From contig NZ_PSRR01000003.1 in the NCBI RefSeq assembly GCF_004296405.1, forward strand, positions 1-64,000: a stretch of DNA of 64,000 nucleotides. Reading direction: 5' to 3'. Under the pieces are notes generated by a model. That model had not been told where the DNA came from. It ran no database searches and saw only the letters and a program-made list of their open reading frames with translations. Within the stretch, counting starts at the first letter, position 1. Each line of letters starts with the position of its first letter. This document shows, piece by piece, positions 26,085 through 34,485 of the stretch. The stretch comes from Bradyrhizobium sp. Leo170. Its GTDB lineage: Bacteria > Pseudomonadota > Alphaproteobacteria > Rhizobiales > Xanthobacteraceae. A program made the position numbers and the translations under genes.

Positions 26085-27305
26085 ATGCGTAGCGATTATT
26101 TGAAATTAAGCCGGCGTCGTTTCCTGCAAAACTTTGCCTTTGCCTCCACCGCGATCGCGACCGGCGTGGGAAGCTGGGTGATCCGTCCCGAATGGGCCAA
26201 TGCGGCCGAAGGCCCGATCAAGGTCGGCATCGCCACCGACTTGACCGGACCGATCGCCTATGCCGGCAATGCCGACGCCAATACGGCCAAGATGGTGGTC
26301 AAGGAGATCAACGATGCCGGCGGCCTGCTTGGCCGTCCGATCGAGCTCTTCATCGAGGACACCGCGTCGAACGAGTCGGTCGCGGTCGGCAACGTCCGCA
26401 AATTGATCCAGCGCGACAAGGTGGATCTCGTGCTCGGCGGCATTACGAGCTCGATGCGCAACGCAATCAAGGACCCGATCGTCGCCCGCGGCAAGACGCT
26501 CTACATCTATCCGCAGCTCTATGAGGGCAAGGAGTGCACGCCTTATCTGTTCTGCACCGGCCCGACGCCTGCGCAGCAATGCGACGAGTTCATCCCCTGG
26601 CTGATCAAGAACGGCGGCAAGCGCTTCGCACTGCCAAGCGCCAACTACGTCTGGCCGCATACGCTGAACGTCTACGCGCGCAAGGTGATCGAGGCCAATG
26701 GCGGCGAGGTGATCTTCGAGGAATATTACCCGCTCGACCAGGTCGATTTCAGCGCCACCGTCAACCGCATCATCTCCAATAAGGTCGACGTCGTTTTCAA
26801 CACGGTAATCCCGCCCGGCGTCGGTCCGTTCTTCAAGCAGCTCTATGAAGCTGGCTTCCTGAAGAACGGCGGCCGGCTATCCTGCGTCTACTATGACGAG
26901 AACACGCTCAACATCAACCAGGCCAACGAGATCGAAGGCCTCGCGAGCTGCCTCGACTATTTCAAGGTGCTGACCAAGGACGATCCGGTCAGCGCCAAGA
27001 TCCAGGCGACCTACGAGAAGGACTTCCCCGGCAACTTCCTGTTCGCCGCCGGCAGCGCCGCGACAGGCACCTACCGCGGATTGAAGCTATGGGCAGCCGC
27101 CGTCAAGGAGGCCGGCAAGGTCGATCGCGATTCCGTTGCGGCTGCGCTGGATCATGCCAAGATCGCGGAAGGGCCGGGCGGTCCCGCCGAGATGGTGCCG
27201 GGCAAGCGGCACTGCAAGATGAACATGTACACCGCCGTCGCCAAGGGCGGCGTGTACGAGATCGTGGCCCGCAGCAGCGGGCTCGTCGACCCCAAGGAAT
27301 GCTGA
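26085..27305 (+). CDS. UrtA-like periplasmic binding protein with a Tat signal
   Basis: The 406-residue product starts at ATG 26085 inside a Tat-type signal peptide (SRRRFLQNFAFASTA); the reading from 26022 overlaps the permease and is not needed. Mature lobe 1 opens IKVGIATDLTGPIAYAG, as in urea and amide-binding proteins. GPTPAQQCDEFIPWL and ANYVWPH are also typical of the UrtA/FmdD group. It is the exported partner of the importer, in contrast to the unexported homologue at the head of the operon. Confidence 0.88.
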   Translation: MRSDYLKLSRRRFLQNFAFASTAIATGVGSWVIRPEWANAAEGPIKVGIATDLTGPIAYAGNADANTAKMVVKEINDAGGLLGRPIELFIEDTASNESVAVGNVRKLIQRDKVDLVLGGITSSMRNAIKDPIVARGKTLYIYPQLYEGKECTPYLFCTGPTPAQQCDEFIPWLIKNGGKRFALPSANYVWPHTLNVYARKVIEANGGEVIFEEYYPLDQVDFSATVNRIISNKVDVVFNTVIPPGVGPFFKQLYEAGFLKNGGRLSCVYYDENTLNINQANEIEGLASCLDYFKVLTKDDPVSAKIQATYEKDFPGNFLFAAGSAATGTYRGLKLWAAAVKEAGKVDRDSVAAALDHAKIAEGPGGPAEMVPGKRHCKMNMYTAVAKGGVYEIVARSSGLVDPKEC

Positions 27306-27312
27306 GTCAAGA

Positions 27313-28407
27313 ATGGGCGCAACCGAGCAGGCGGTTCGTACGGGGATCGACGAACGGCCGGACATCTCGAAGGCTGAACGCGGCGCGACCGCCGCGCTGG
27401 CGTCACAGGCCAGAACGCCGCGCAGGGTCCTGCCGATCGTGGAAGTCCTGGCGCTGCTGGTCGCAGTCTTCCTGCCGCTGGTGCTGCAGGATTATCTGAC
27501 CGTCTTCGCCACCCGCGTCATCATCCTCGCGCTGTTCGCGCTGTCGTTCGACCTCGTCTGGGGCTATGCCGGCATCATGAGCTTTGGCCAGGCGCTGTTC
27601 TTCGGCTCGGCGGGCTACGGCGTGGCGCTGCTGGCGCGCGATCTCAACGTCACTTCGATCTTCCTGGTGCTGCCGGCGGCGATGCTGATCGGGTTGATAT
27701 TCTCGCTCCTGCTCGGCTGCTTCCTGTTGCTCGGCCGGAATCCGTCGAGCATGATCTTCGTCGCGCTCGGCACCCTCACCGGGTCCTATGCCGCCGATCG
27801 CCTGGCGCGCGGCTGGTATTATCTCGGCGGGCAGAACGGCATTCCTTCGATCCCGCCGATGTCGCTCGGCAGCTACGATATTACGGAGGGGCCGGTCTAT
27901 TACTATCTCGCGCTCGGCATTCTGCTCGTCGTCTATCTGCTGTGCCGCTTCCTGGTGCGCTCGCAATTCGGCCTTGCGCTCGCAGGCCTGCGCGAGAACG
28001 AGCAGCGCATCGCCTTCTTCGGCTACAAGGCGCAGCATCTGAAGGCGATCGTCTTTACCGTCGGCGGCACCATCGCGGGCCTCGCCGGTGGTCTCTATGC
28101 GTTTCACGAGGGGTTCGTCTGGCCCAACATGCTGGGCGTCGTGATCTCGACCCAGGTCGTGCTCTACGTCCTCTTCGGCGGATCGGGCACGCTGATCGGC
28201 GCCGTCATCGGTGCCGTGATCATCGAGGGCGTCAGCTTCTGGCTATCAGACAATTACCGCGACATCTGGCCGATCCTCCTCGGCGTGTTGCTGCTCCTGG
28301 TGATCCTGTTCCGCCCGCTCGGCCTGATCAGCTTCGTGCTCGGCGAACGCGAGCGCGTCGGCAGCTTCGGCGGAAAGACGAAGGGGAGCAGCCATGCCGC
28401 TCCTTGA
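27313..28407 (+). CDS. UrtC/LivM-type ABC permease
   Basis: The 364-residue product has a polar N-terminal tail of about 38 residues, then about nine membrane helices with the permease signature (LSFDLVWGYAGIMSFGQALF at about residue 75; FGLALAGLRENEQRIAFFG in the coupling loop). It forms the second half of the membrane channel with the product of 25223-26080. It begins 7 bases after the binding-protein stop and overlaps the next ATPase by 14 bases, so the operon is tightly coupled. Confidence 0.88.
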   Translation: MGATEQAVRTGIDERPDISKAERGATAALASQARTPRRVLPIVEVLALLVAVFLPLVLQDYLTVFATRVIILALFALSFDLVWGYAGIMSFGQALFFGSAGYGVALLARDLNVTSIFLVLPAAMLIGLIFSLLLGCFLLLGRNPSSMIFVALGTLTGSYAADRLARGWYYLGGQNGIPSIPPMSLGSYDITEGPVYYYLALGILLVVYLLCRFLVRSQFGLALAGLRENEQRIAFFGYKAQHLKAIVFTVGGTIAGLAGGLYAFHEGFVWPNMLGVVISTQVVLYVLFGGSGTLIGAVIGAVIIEGVSFWLSDNYRDIWPILLGVLLLLVILFRPLGLISFVLGERERVGSFGGKTKGSSHAAP

Positions 28408-29128
28408 AGCCACCGGCATCAAGAAGGTGTTCGGCAAATTGACCGCGCTTGACGGCGCGGGGCTGACGGTCTCCGAGAACGAATTTCACGGCCTGATCGG
28501 CCCGAACGGTTCGGGCAAGAGCACGCTGATGAAATGCGTCGCCGGCGCCGAAACGCCGACCGAGGGCACCGTGCACTTTGCGGGCAGCGACATCACCGCG
28601 CTGTCGCCGACCGAGCGCGCCCGCGCCGGCATGAGCCTGAAATTCCAGATCACCAGCGTGCTGCCGTCGCTGACGCTTTACGACAACATCCTGCTGGCGC
28701 TGCAGGCGCAATGCTCGCTGCTCGACCTCGTGCTGTCGCGCACCCGCGGCATATTGCACGACCAGGTCATGGCGATGCTCACTCAGTTCCGCCTCGCCGA
28801 TCGCGCCCATGACGCGGCGGCGACGCTGTCGCATGGCCAGCAGCAATGGCTGGAGATCGCGATGGCGCTCGCCGGCAAGCCGCGGCTGTTGCTGCTGGAC
28901 GAGCCGACCGGCGGCATGAGCCTGGAGGAGCGGCGCGTCACCGGCGAATTGCTGCAGCCGATCAAGTCGCATTGCTCGCTCGTGATCGTCGAGCACGACC
29001 TCGATTTCATCCGCGACATCTGCGATCGGCTCACCGTGCTCGACCAGGGTCGGGTGCTTGAGAGCGGCACCGTCGCCGAGATCCAGGCGAGCCCGGACGT
29101 ACAGGAGATCTATCTGCGCCGTGCCTGA
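28394..29128 (+). CDS. UrtD/LivG-type ABC ATPase
   Basis: The 244-residue ATPase has Walker A GPNGSGKST, signature LSHGQQQWLEIAMAL and Walker B LLLLDEPTGGMS. The SHGQ form with QWLEIAMAL is characteristic of UrtD-like subunits of urea/amide importers rather than amino-acid ones. The switch His is in VIVEHDLDFI. It starts inside the end of the permease gene (14-base overlap) and its stop lies inside the start of the second ATPase gene. Confidence 0.9.
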   Translation: MPLLEATGIKKVFGKLTALDGAGLTVSENEFHGLIGPNGSGKSTLMKCVAGAETPTEGTVHFAGSDITALSPTERARAGMSLKFQITSVLPSLTLYDNILLALQAQCSLLDLVLSRTRGILHDQVMAMLTQFRLADRAHDAAATLSHGQQQWLEIAMALAGKPRLLLLDEPTGGMSLEERRVTGELLQPIKSHCSLVIVEHDLDFIRDICDRLTVLDQGRVLESGTVAEIQASPDVQEIYLRRA

Positions 29129-29822
29129 CAGCCAGTTCCTCGATATCATCAATCTCGACGCCGGCTATGGCCGCAGCCAGGTCCTGTTCGACGTCAATAT
29201 GGGCATTCCCTGGCGCGGCGGTGTCGCCGTGCTCGGCCGCAACGGTGCCGGCAAGACCACGCTGATGAAGACCATCGTCGGCGAACTGGGCCTGTCCAAT
29301 GGCGAGCTCAAGTTCGACGGCAAGGATATCGGCCGCCGCCCGACCGAGGAGCGCGTGCGGCTCGGCATCGGCTATGTGCCGCAGGAGTATTCGGTGTTCG
29401 CGCGGCTGTCCGTGCGCGATAATCTTGCGGTCGGCGCGCTCTACAATCGGGACGCCGCCGCCATCGATCGGGTGCTGGCGATCTTTCCGAAGTTGGCCCA
29501 GCGACTGGACCAGCCCGCCGGCACGCTATCGGGCGGCGAGCGCAAGATGCTGGCGATCGGCCGCGCGATGCTCGGCGACCCGAAACTGCTGCTGCTGGAT
29601 GAGCCGACCGAGGGCGTCTGGATCGGTGTGATCGAGGAGATCACCGAGCGCCTGATCGAACTGGCGAAGGACATCGCGGTCGTCATCGTCGAGCAGCACC
29701 TCGACCTTGCGCTGCGGGTGGCCGACTACGCCTATGTCCTCGATCGCGGCCGCGTCGCGCTGCAGGGCCCGGCCGCCGCCATCAGGGACGACCCGGAACT
29801 GCTGCGGTATCTGGCTCCCTAA
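29121..29822 (+). CDS. UrtE/LivF-type ABC ATPase
   Basis: The 233-residue product starts at GTG 29121, eight bases before the end of the first ATPase gene; this fits the family length and begins MPDSQFLDIINLDAGYG. Walker A is GRNGAGKTT, signature LSGGERKMLAIGRAML, Walker B LLLLDEPTEGVW. It completes the five-part importer (binding protein, two permeases, two ATPases). It is the last gene of the amide operon, followed by a small hairpin. Confidence 0.9.
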   Translation: MPDSQFLDIINLDAGYGRSQVLFDVNMGIPWRGGVAVLGRNGAGKTTLMKTIVGELGLSNGELKFDGKDIGRRPTEERVRLGIGYVPQEYSVFARLSVRDNLAVGALYNRDAAAIDRVLAIFPKLAQRLDQPAGTLSGGERKMLAIGRAMLGDPKLLLLDEPTEGVWIGVIEEITERLIELAKDIAVVIVEQHLDLALRVADYAYVLDRGRVALQGPAAAIRDDPELLRYLAP

Positions 29823-29845
29823 GCCCGGCTTGCGCGGGCCTTTCC
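29823..29845 (+). terminator. Short hairpin after the amide operon
   Basis: GCCCG (29823-29827) pairs with CGGGC (29835-29839), followed by CTTTCC, right behind the stop of the last ATPase gene. It is a weak intrinsic-terminator candidate. The rest of the gap to 29978 shows nothing else I can name. Confidence 0.45.
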
Positions 29846-29977
29846 GTCATCACTTTTCGGGGGTGACCGGGTATTTGGTCTCGATTGTGCCCAAGTCTTG
29901 TTCCGTGATATCCCCGGTCATTCGGTGAATCCCTTCTGGAGCCCGTCAGAGGCTCCGGTGCGCCGAACCGGGGTTAG

Positions 29978-31006
29978 ATGGGTCATATTGGGACAGGTGC
30001 AGCCGAGCGCCCGCGGGGTGGTGCTCGATGGGTGGGCAAGGCGACATTTTCTGTCGCCTCGTTTGCGTTGGCGTCTGCCCTTGCCGTCTGGATCACAGAG
30101 ATTAACCCCTTGGATTTGCTGCGCGGTTCGGCCTTGGCGAACACGTCCGCGGCGATTTCCTTCAACGATCGGTTCGGGGCGCGCTCGACGCTCGATTCCG
30201 CCTTTATCTACTATCCCTCGCGCCCGATGCTTCGTGGCAGCCGTAACGATTTCAATGCGGAATTCGCCCATATCCAGGGTTCGCTGACCGAGCAGCTTCG
30301 CGACACCCAGACTGATGAACCCGTGCAAGCCAGCCCGCCCAACCCGGCGCCGTCTTCCACGGTCGCCGCGATTCCGCTGCCGCGGTCGCGCCCGGTCGAT
30401 GCGAACCTGCAGGTCAAGAACGATCTGCCGCCCGCTCCGGCACCCGTCGCGCAGGCGGAGGAACGCTCCATTTGGCAGAAGATCACCGACTGGGTGCCAG
30501 GACGGGTGCAACTGGCGTCCCTCGAGCCGAATGGCGGAATCCTTCCCGGCACCGGGCCGAGCCTGACGACGCTCGGCTATGACAGCACGACCGCTGTCTA
30601 TGACATCACGGCGCGCACCGTTTACATGCCTGACGGCACCAAGCTCGAGGCGCATTCGGGACTTGGCAGCCTGATGGATGATCCTTCCCGTGTGACTGCC
30701 CGCAACGCCGGCGCGACGCCGCCCGGCATCTACGAGATGAAGCCGCGCGAGAAGCTGTTCCATGGCGTGCCGGCGCTGCGCATGACCCCGGTCGATGGCA
30801 CGGATACGTTCGGCCGCGCCGGCCTGCTGGCCCACCCCTACATGCTCGGCCCGAACGGCGATTCCAACGGCTGCGTCTCGATCAAGAACTACGACCATTT
30901 CCTGAAGGCCTACCGCAACGGCGAAATCAAGCGGATCGTCGTCGTGGTCCGGCTCAACGACCGCCCACCGCAGGCCGCAGCCACGCGCTCGGCATCGCAG
31001 TCGTAA
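29978..31006 (+). CDS. DUF2778 L,D-transpeptidase-like protein
   Basis: The 342-residue product has one N-terminal membrane anchor or uncleaved signal (FSVASFALASALAVWI, about residues 24-40), a proline-rich periplasmic linker (about 110-150) and a C-terminal DUF2778 domain. The domain keeps the L,D-transpeptidase-like pair His286 (AHPYML) and Cys299 (SNGCVSI). DUF2778 is also the catalytic domain of the Salmonella type VI effector Tlde1, but here the gene has a membrane anchor and no secretion-system or immunity gene nearby. A housekeeping role in peptidoglycan editing is therefore more likely. The start ATG has only a weak GGGG site. Confidence 0.78.
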   Translation: MGHIGTGAAERPRGGARWVGKATFSVASFALASALAVWITEINPLDLLRGSALANTSAAISFNDRFGARSTLDSAFIYYPSRPMLRGSRNDFNAEFAHIQGSLTEQLRDTQTDEPVQASPPNPAPSSTVAAIPLPRSRPVDANLQVKNDLPPAPAPVAQAEERSIWQKITDWVPGRVQLASLEPNGGILPGTGPSLTTLGYDSTTAVYDITARTVYMPDGTKLEAHSGLGSLMDDPSRVTARNAGATPPGIYEMKPREKLFHGVPALRMTPVDGTDTFGRAGLLAHPYMLGPNGDSNGCVSIKNYDHFLKAYRNGEIKRIVVVVRLNDRPPQAAATRSASQS

Positions 31007-31018
31007 GGCCCAATCTCT

Positions 31019-31048
31019 ATCCGCCGCCTACGGGCGCAAGCGGCGGAT
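31019..31048. terminator. Hairpin between convergent genes
   Basis: ATCCGCCGC (31019-31027) and GCGGCGGAT (31040-31048) form a 9-bp stem with a 12-base loop, between the convergent DUF2778 and MetE-like genes. There is no clear T-run, so a shared terminator is likely but not proven. Confidence 0.5.
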
Positions 31049-31057
31049 GTGATCGCA

Positions 31058-32104
31058 TCAACCGCCGATCTCTTTCCGCACCAGCGCGGCGGCGTCGCAC
31101 ATCGACTTCAGCTTTCCGAACGCAACGTGGCGCGGCATGTACTTCATGCCGCAGTCGGGCGCGACCACCAGCCGTTCGGCTGGCACTTGCTTCAGGCCAT
31201 TGCGGATGCGTCCCGCGACCGTCTCCACCGACTCGATCTCCGGATTGCCGAGGTCAAGCACGCCAAGCATGATCTTCTTCGACGAGAGCTCCTTGAGCAC
31301 GCCGAGATCGAGCTTCGGCTGCGCGGCCTCGATCGAGATCTGGTCGGCCGTGGTGTCGTTGAGCTCGCCGAGGAAGGAATAGCCGGCCGGCTTGTTCGAG
31401 CCCGGCACAACCGCGGCATAGCCGAAGCAGAGATGCACGACGGTGGGCACCGTGATGCCTTGAAGGGCGCGGTTGATCGCCTTCACGGCATAGCGCTTGG
31501 CGAGGTCCGGATTGTTGCGCACCCAGGGCTCGTCGAGCTGGATCACGTCGGCGCCGGCCTTCTGCAGGTCGAGCGCCTCGGCGTTGACGGCTTCCGCGAA
31601 GGCCATCGCGAGTTCCTCATCGTCCTTGTAGAACTCGTTCTTGGCCTGCTGGCTCATGGTGAACGGGCCGGGCAGGGTGATCTTGGCCGCGCGGTCGGTG
31701 TTCTGCCGCAGGAACTGCATGTCATGCAGCTCGACGGCGCGCGTCCGCTTCACCGGGCCGACCACGCGCGGCACCGGCGTTTGCGTGCTGCCGGTGCGAG
31801 CGGTGATGACAGCGGGATTTTCGTCATCGATGCCTTCGAGCGCGGTCGCAAAGCGGTTGGAATAGCTTTCGCGGCGGATCTCGCCATCGGTCACGATATC
31901 GATGCCGGCGCGCTCCATGTCTCTGATGGCGACGATGGTTGCATCGTCCTGCGCTTCTTCCAAGTGCTCGGCCGGCAACCGCCACATCGCATGCAGGCGG
32001 GTGCGCGGCACGACCTTTGACAGCATGGCGCGATCGACCAGCCATTCCGGCTGCGGGTAGCTGCCGACCACGGTGGTCGGCAAGAGATGCGTCGGGAGGT
32101 TCAT
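31058..32104 (-). CDS. MetE C-terminal-domain-like cobalamin-independent methyltransferase
   Basis: The 348-residue product covers only the catalytic barrel of methionine synthase (full MetE is about 750 residues). Zinc ligands are recognisable: His and Cys in VVHLCFGYA and Cys in APDCGMKYM. The opening TTVVGSYPQPEWL and DGEIRRESYSNRF are also family marks. It may methylate homocysteine or another thiol, or remove a methyl or alkyl group from the compound handled by the operon. It is the last gene of the eight-gene minus-strand operon, 30 bases after the FAH-like gene, so a catabolic role is favoured by context only. Confidence 0.85.
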   Translation of the reverse strand: MNLPTHLLPTTVVGSYPQPEWLVDRAMLSKVVPRTRLHAMWRLPAEHLEEAQDDATIVAIRDMERAGIDIVTDGEIRRESYSNRFATALEGIDDENPAVITARTGSTQTPVPRVVGPVKRTRAVELHDMQFLRQNTDRAAKITLPGPFTMSQQAKNEFYKDDEELAMAFAEAVNAEALDLQKAGADVIQLDEPWVRNNPDLAKRYAVKAINRALQGITVPTVVHLCFGYAAVVPGSNKPAGYSFLGELNDTTADQISIEAAQPKLDLGVLKELSSKKIMLGVLDLGNPEIESVETVAGRIRNGLKQVPAERLVVAPDCGMKYMPRHVAFGKLKSMCDAAALVRKEIGG

Positions 32105-32134
32105 GATAGTCTCCTTGTTGTTCTTGGTTCGGCT

Positions 32135-33004
32135 TCAGGCCGCACGCGTCGCTGCGGCCGCGGCTTCGTCCTTGACGGGATTGCGCAGCACGCCGATGCC
32201 GGAAATCTCGACCTCGACCACGTCGCCTTCCTTCATCCAGAGCGGCGGGTTGCGATAGGCGCCGACACCGCCGGTGGTGCCGGTGACGATGACGTCGCCG
32301 GGCGCAAGCTCGGTGAAGGTTGAGCAGTAGGCGATCAGGGCAGGGACGTCGAACACGAGGTCCGAGATCGGTGCGGCCTGCACCTCGACGCCGTTGAGGC
32401 GGGTGGCGATGCTCTGCTTGCTGATGTCTGATATCTCATCCGTCGTCACCATCCACGGGCCGAAGGCGCCGGTGCCGACGAAATTCTTGCCCGGCGCGAA
32501 CTGCGAGGTGTGGCGCTGCCAGTCGCGGATGCTGCCGTCATTGTAGCAGGCGTAGCCGGCCACATGCGAAAGCGCAGCCTCGCGCGAAATCCGCCGGCCG
32601 GCCTTGCCGATGATGACAGCCATCTCGCCTTCATAGTCGAAACGCTCGGACTCCAGCGGCCGGATCATCGGCTGGCCGGCGCCGACCTGGCTGTTGGCGA
32701 AGCGGGTGAAGATCATCGGATGCGGCGGCGTCGGATGGCCGCTCTCGGCAAGGTGCGTGGCGTAGTTGACGCCGATGCAGAGGATCTTGTCGGGATCGGG
32801 CACGGTCGGCAGCAACTCGACCTCCTTGAGCGCATAGTCCGCGCGTTCGCCCTGCAGCTTCTTCAGCTCCTCGAGCGAGCCTTTCGCAAGCAGCGCCTTC
32901 AGCGTGGGAAAGTCCTTCAGCCACTTGCCGGCGTCGATCACGCCGGCGTCGGTGACGGTGCCGTAGCTTGCGACATTGGCCGCCTTGAAACTTGCGATCT
33001 TCAT
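32135..33004 (-). CDS. Fumarylacetoacetate-hydrolase-family enzyme
   Basis: The 289-residue product starts at the ATG at 33004, which overlaps the deacetylase stop (ATGA). The longer reading upstream has no ribosome site. Metal-binding residues of the FAH fold are present in DYEGEMAVIIGK and YNDGSIRDWQ, and ILCIGVNYATHLAESG is the usual N-terminal boundary. Family members split or hydrate 2-oxo acids and acylpyruvates (for example 2-oxohept-3-enedioate hydratase, acylpyruvase). The substrate here is unknown. It has no signal peptide and is cytoplasmic. Confidence 0.85.
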   Translation of the reverse strand: MKIASFKAANVASYGTVTDAGVIDAGKWLKDFPTLKALLAKGSLEELKKLQGERADYALKEVELLPTVPDPDKILCIGVNYATHLAESGHPTPPHPMIFTRFANSQVGAGQPMIRPLESERFDYEGEMAVIIGKAGRRISREAALSHVAGYACYNDGSIRDWQRHTSQFAPGKNFVGTGAFGPWMVTTDEISDISKQSIATRLNGVEVQAAPISDLVFDVPALIAYCSTFTELAPGDVIVTGTTGGVGAYRNPPLWMKEGDVVEVEISGIGVLRNPVKDEAAAAATRAA

Positions 33005-33666
33005 GATTTGACTCTTTCTTCGATGGAGGAAACGTAGGCGTCGATAGGCAGCACGATCTCGCCCGAACGGATCGGGACGCAGTCGGGCGGAAACTCCTGG
33101 CGGAAGCGGGCACCAAGGGCGGCGGCGCGATCGAGGAAATCCTCGAGATGCTCCATCGCGCCGGTCGGCAGGTCGTGCACCACCATCAACGTCCAGGGCT
33201 GCGAACGGCATTGATCGAGTGCGCGGTCGACCCAGCCGTCCGGATCGTTCCAGTCGCGCGGGATCGCATTCCAGAGCACGCAGCTATGTTTGTTGCGCTT
33301 GAGGTAATCGACCACGGACGGCTTGAGCAGCCGGTTGTCGAGATTGCCGCCGCCGCCGAACGGCCGGAACCAGCGCTGCGGATGGGCGAGGGCGCCGATC
33401 GCGGCCTGCGTGCGGCCGATCTCGTTCTCCGCCGTATCCGCATCAGGTTGCAGGCCGAGCGGAATGCTGTGGGTGAAGGTGTGGTTGCCGATCCAGTGGC
33501 CGTCGTCGTGAGCGCGGACCGCAAGCCTGCGTCGTGCGGGATCGCCAAGCTTTTCGCCGATCACGAAGAACGTCGTCTTGATGTCGCGCTCGCGCAGGAT
33601 GTCGAGCACGCGCGGCGTGACCTCAGGCTCCGGGCCATTGTCGAAACTCAGTGTCAGGTCGAACAC
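33001..33666 (-). CDS. Polysaccharide-deacetylase-fold enzyme (NodB homology)
   Basis: The 221-residue product starts at GTG 33666 with AAGGGA before it, just after the permease stop. NodB motifs are present: LSFDNGPEPEV with the catalytic Asp, GNHTFTHS with two metal His, and RPFGGGG. LMVVHDLP supplies the last catalytic His. It has no signal peptide, unlike chitin or peptidoglycan deacetylases, so a small cytoplasmic amide or cyclic-amide substrate (as in allantoinase PuuE-type members) is more likely. Coupling by ATGA with the FAH gene supports a shared pathway. Confidence 0.8.
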   Translation of the reverse strand: MFDLTLSFDNGPEPEVTPRVLDILRERDIKTTFFVIGEKLGDPARRRLAVRAHDDGHWIGNHTFTHSIPLGLQPDADTAENEIGRTQAAIGALAHPQRWFRPFGGGGNLDNRLLKPSVVDYLKRNKHSCVLWNAIPRDWNDPDGWVDRALDQCRSQPWTLMVVHDLPTGAMEHLEDFLDRAAALGARFRQEFPPDCVPIRSGEIVLPIDAYVSSIEERVKS

Positions 33667-33677
33667 GCTGGCATCCC

Positions 33678-34478
33678 TTACGTCGCTGGCTGCACGGCAC
33701 CGGACCCGATGTCGTCGGCGGCGCTCTGGCCGGCGCGGGTGCCGGTCTGCCAGATCGCGGCCTTGCGCTCGATCCACTTGATCAAGGCATTGAAGGCCAT
33801 CGCCATGAACAGCACCAGCAGCACGCCGGCAAAGACATGCGGGCTGTCCAGGATGGTGCGGTAGCGCGAGATCAGGTAGCCGATGCCGGCGGACGAGATC
33901 AGCATCTCCGACACCACCACGCCGACGATGACGAGCGCGCCGCCGACGCGCAGGCCCGACAGCACGGTCGGGATCGCCGCCGGGATGATGACGCGGACGA
34001 GGCGCTGGCTCATCGTTGCGCCCATGCTGCGCGCGGCAAGTATGAGCTGCGGGTCGATGGTCTGGATGCCGGCTGCGGTTGCGAGCATCGTCGGCAGGAA
34101 ACCGTAGATCGAGGCGAAGGCGATCTTGGATTCCGTGCCGATGCCGAGCCACACCGTGAACACGGGATAGAGGATCACCAGCGGCACCGCATAGAGGCTC
34201 GAGACCATCGGCATGATCAGCACGCGCGGCCGCGGCACGCTGCCAACGATGGCGCCGAGCAGGATGCCGCCGCCGCAGGCGAACGCCATCGAGATCGCGA
34301 CCTCGTAGAGCGTCACCGCCAGCGCGTGACCATATTCCGGCGCCTCGTTCCATCCGGCCCTCAGCGTCGAGGAAAGCGACGGCAGGAACAGTTCCGGAAT
34401 GAGGCCGGTGCGCGGCAGGATTTCCCACAGCGCAACCAGGCCGATCACGATCAGATGCCGCAGCGTCTTGGCGCTCAT
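33678..34478 (-). CDS. Ssu/Tau-type ABC permease (second of two)
   Basis: The 266-residue product starts at ATG 34478 with GAGG at good spacing, 7 bases after the ATPase stop. It has about six membrane helices and the cytoplasmic loop LILAARSMGATMSQRLVRVI that contacts the ATPase. It is paralogous to the permease at 35271-36026. Most nitrate/sulfonate/taurine systems use one permease as a homodimer, so two different permeases here suggest a heterodimer, as in some riboflavin- or pyrimidine-precursor importers. Confidence 0.85.
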   Translation of the reverse strand: MSAKTLRHLIVIGLVALWEILPRTGLIPELFLPSLSSTLRAGWNEAPEYGHALAVTLYEVAISMAFACGGGILLGAIVGSVPRPRVLIMPMVSSLYAVPLVILYPVFTVWLGIGTESKIAFASIYGFLPTMLATAAGIQTIDPQLILAARSMGATMSQRLVRVIIPAAIPTVLSGLRVGGALVIVGVVVSEMLISSAGIGYLISRYRTILDSPHVFAGVLLVLFMAMAFNALIKWIERKAAIWQTGTRAGQSAADDIGSGAVQPAT

Positions 34479-34485
34479 CGAAGCC

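Noticed and set aside
24188-26086. Long minus-strand frame of 632 codons
   Set aside because: Antisense to the amidase and permease, whose catalytic and membrane motifs are clear. The composition is that of a shadow frame.
29978-31006. Type VI secretion effector
   Set aside because: DUF2778 is shared with Tlde1, but there is an N-terminal membrane anchor, and no immunity, VgrG, Hcp or PAAR gene nearby.
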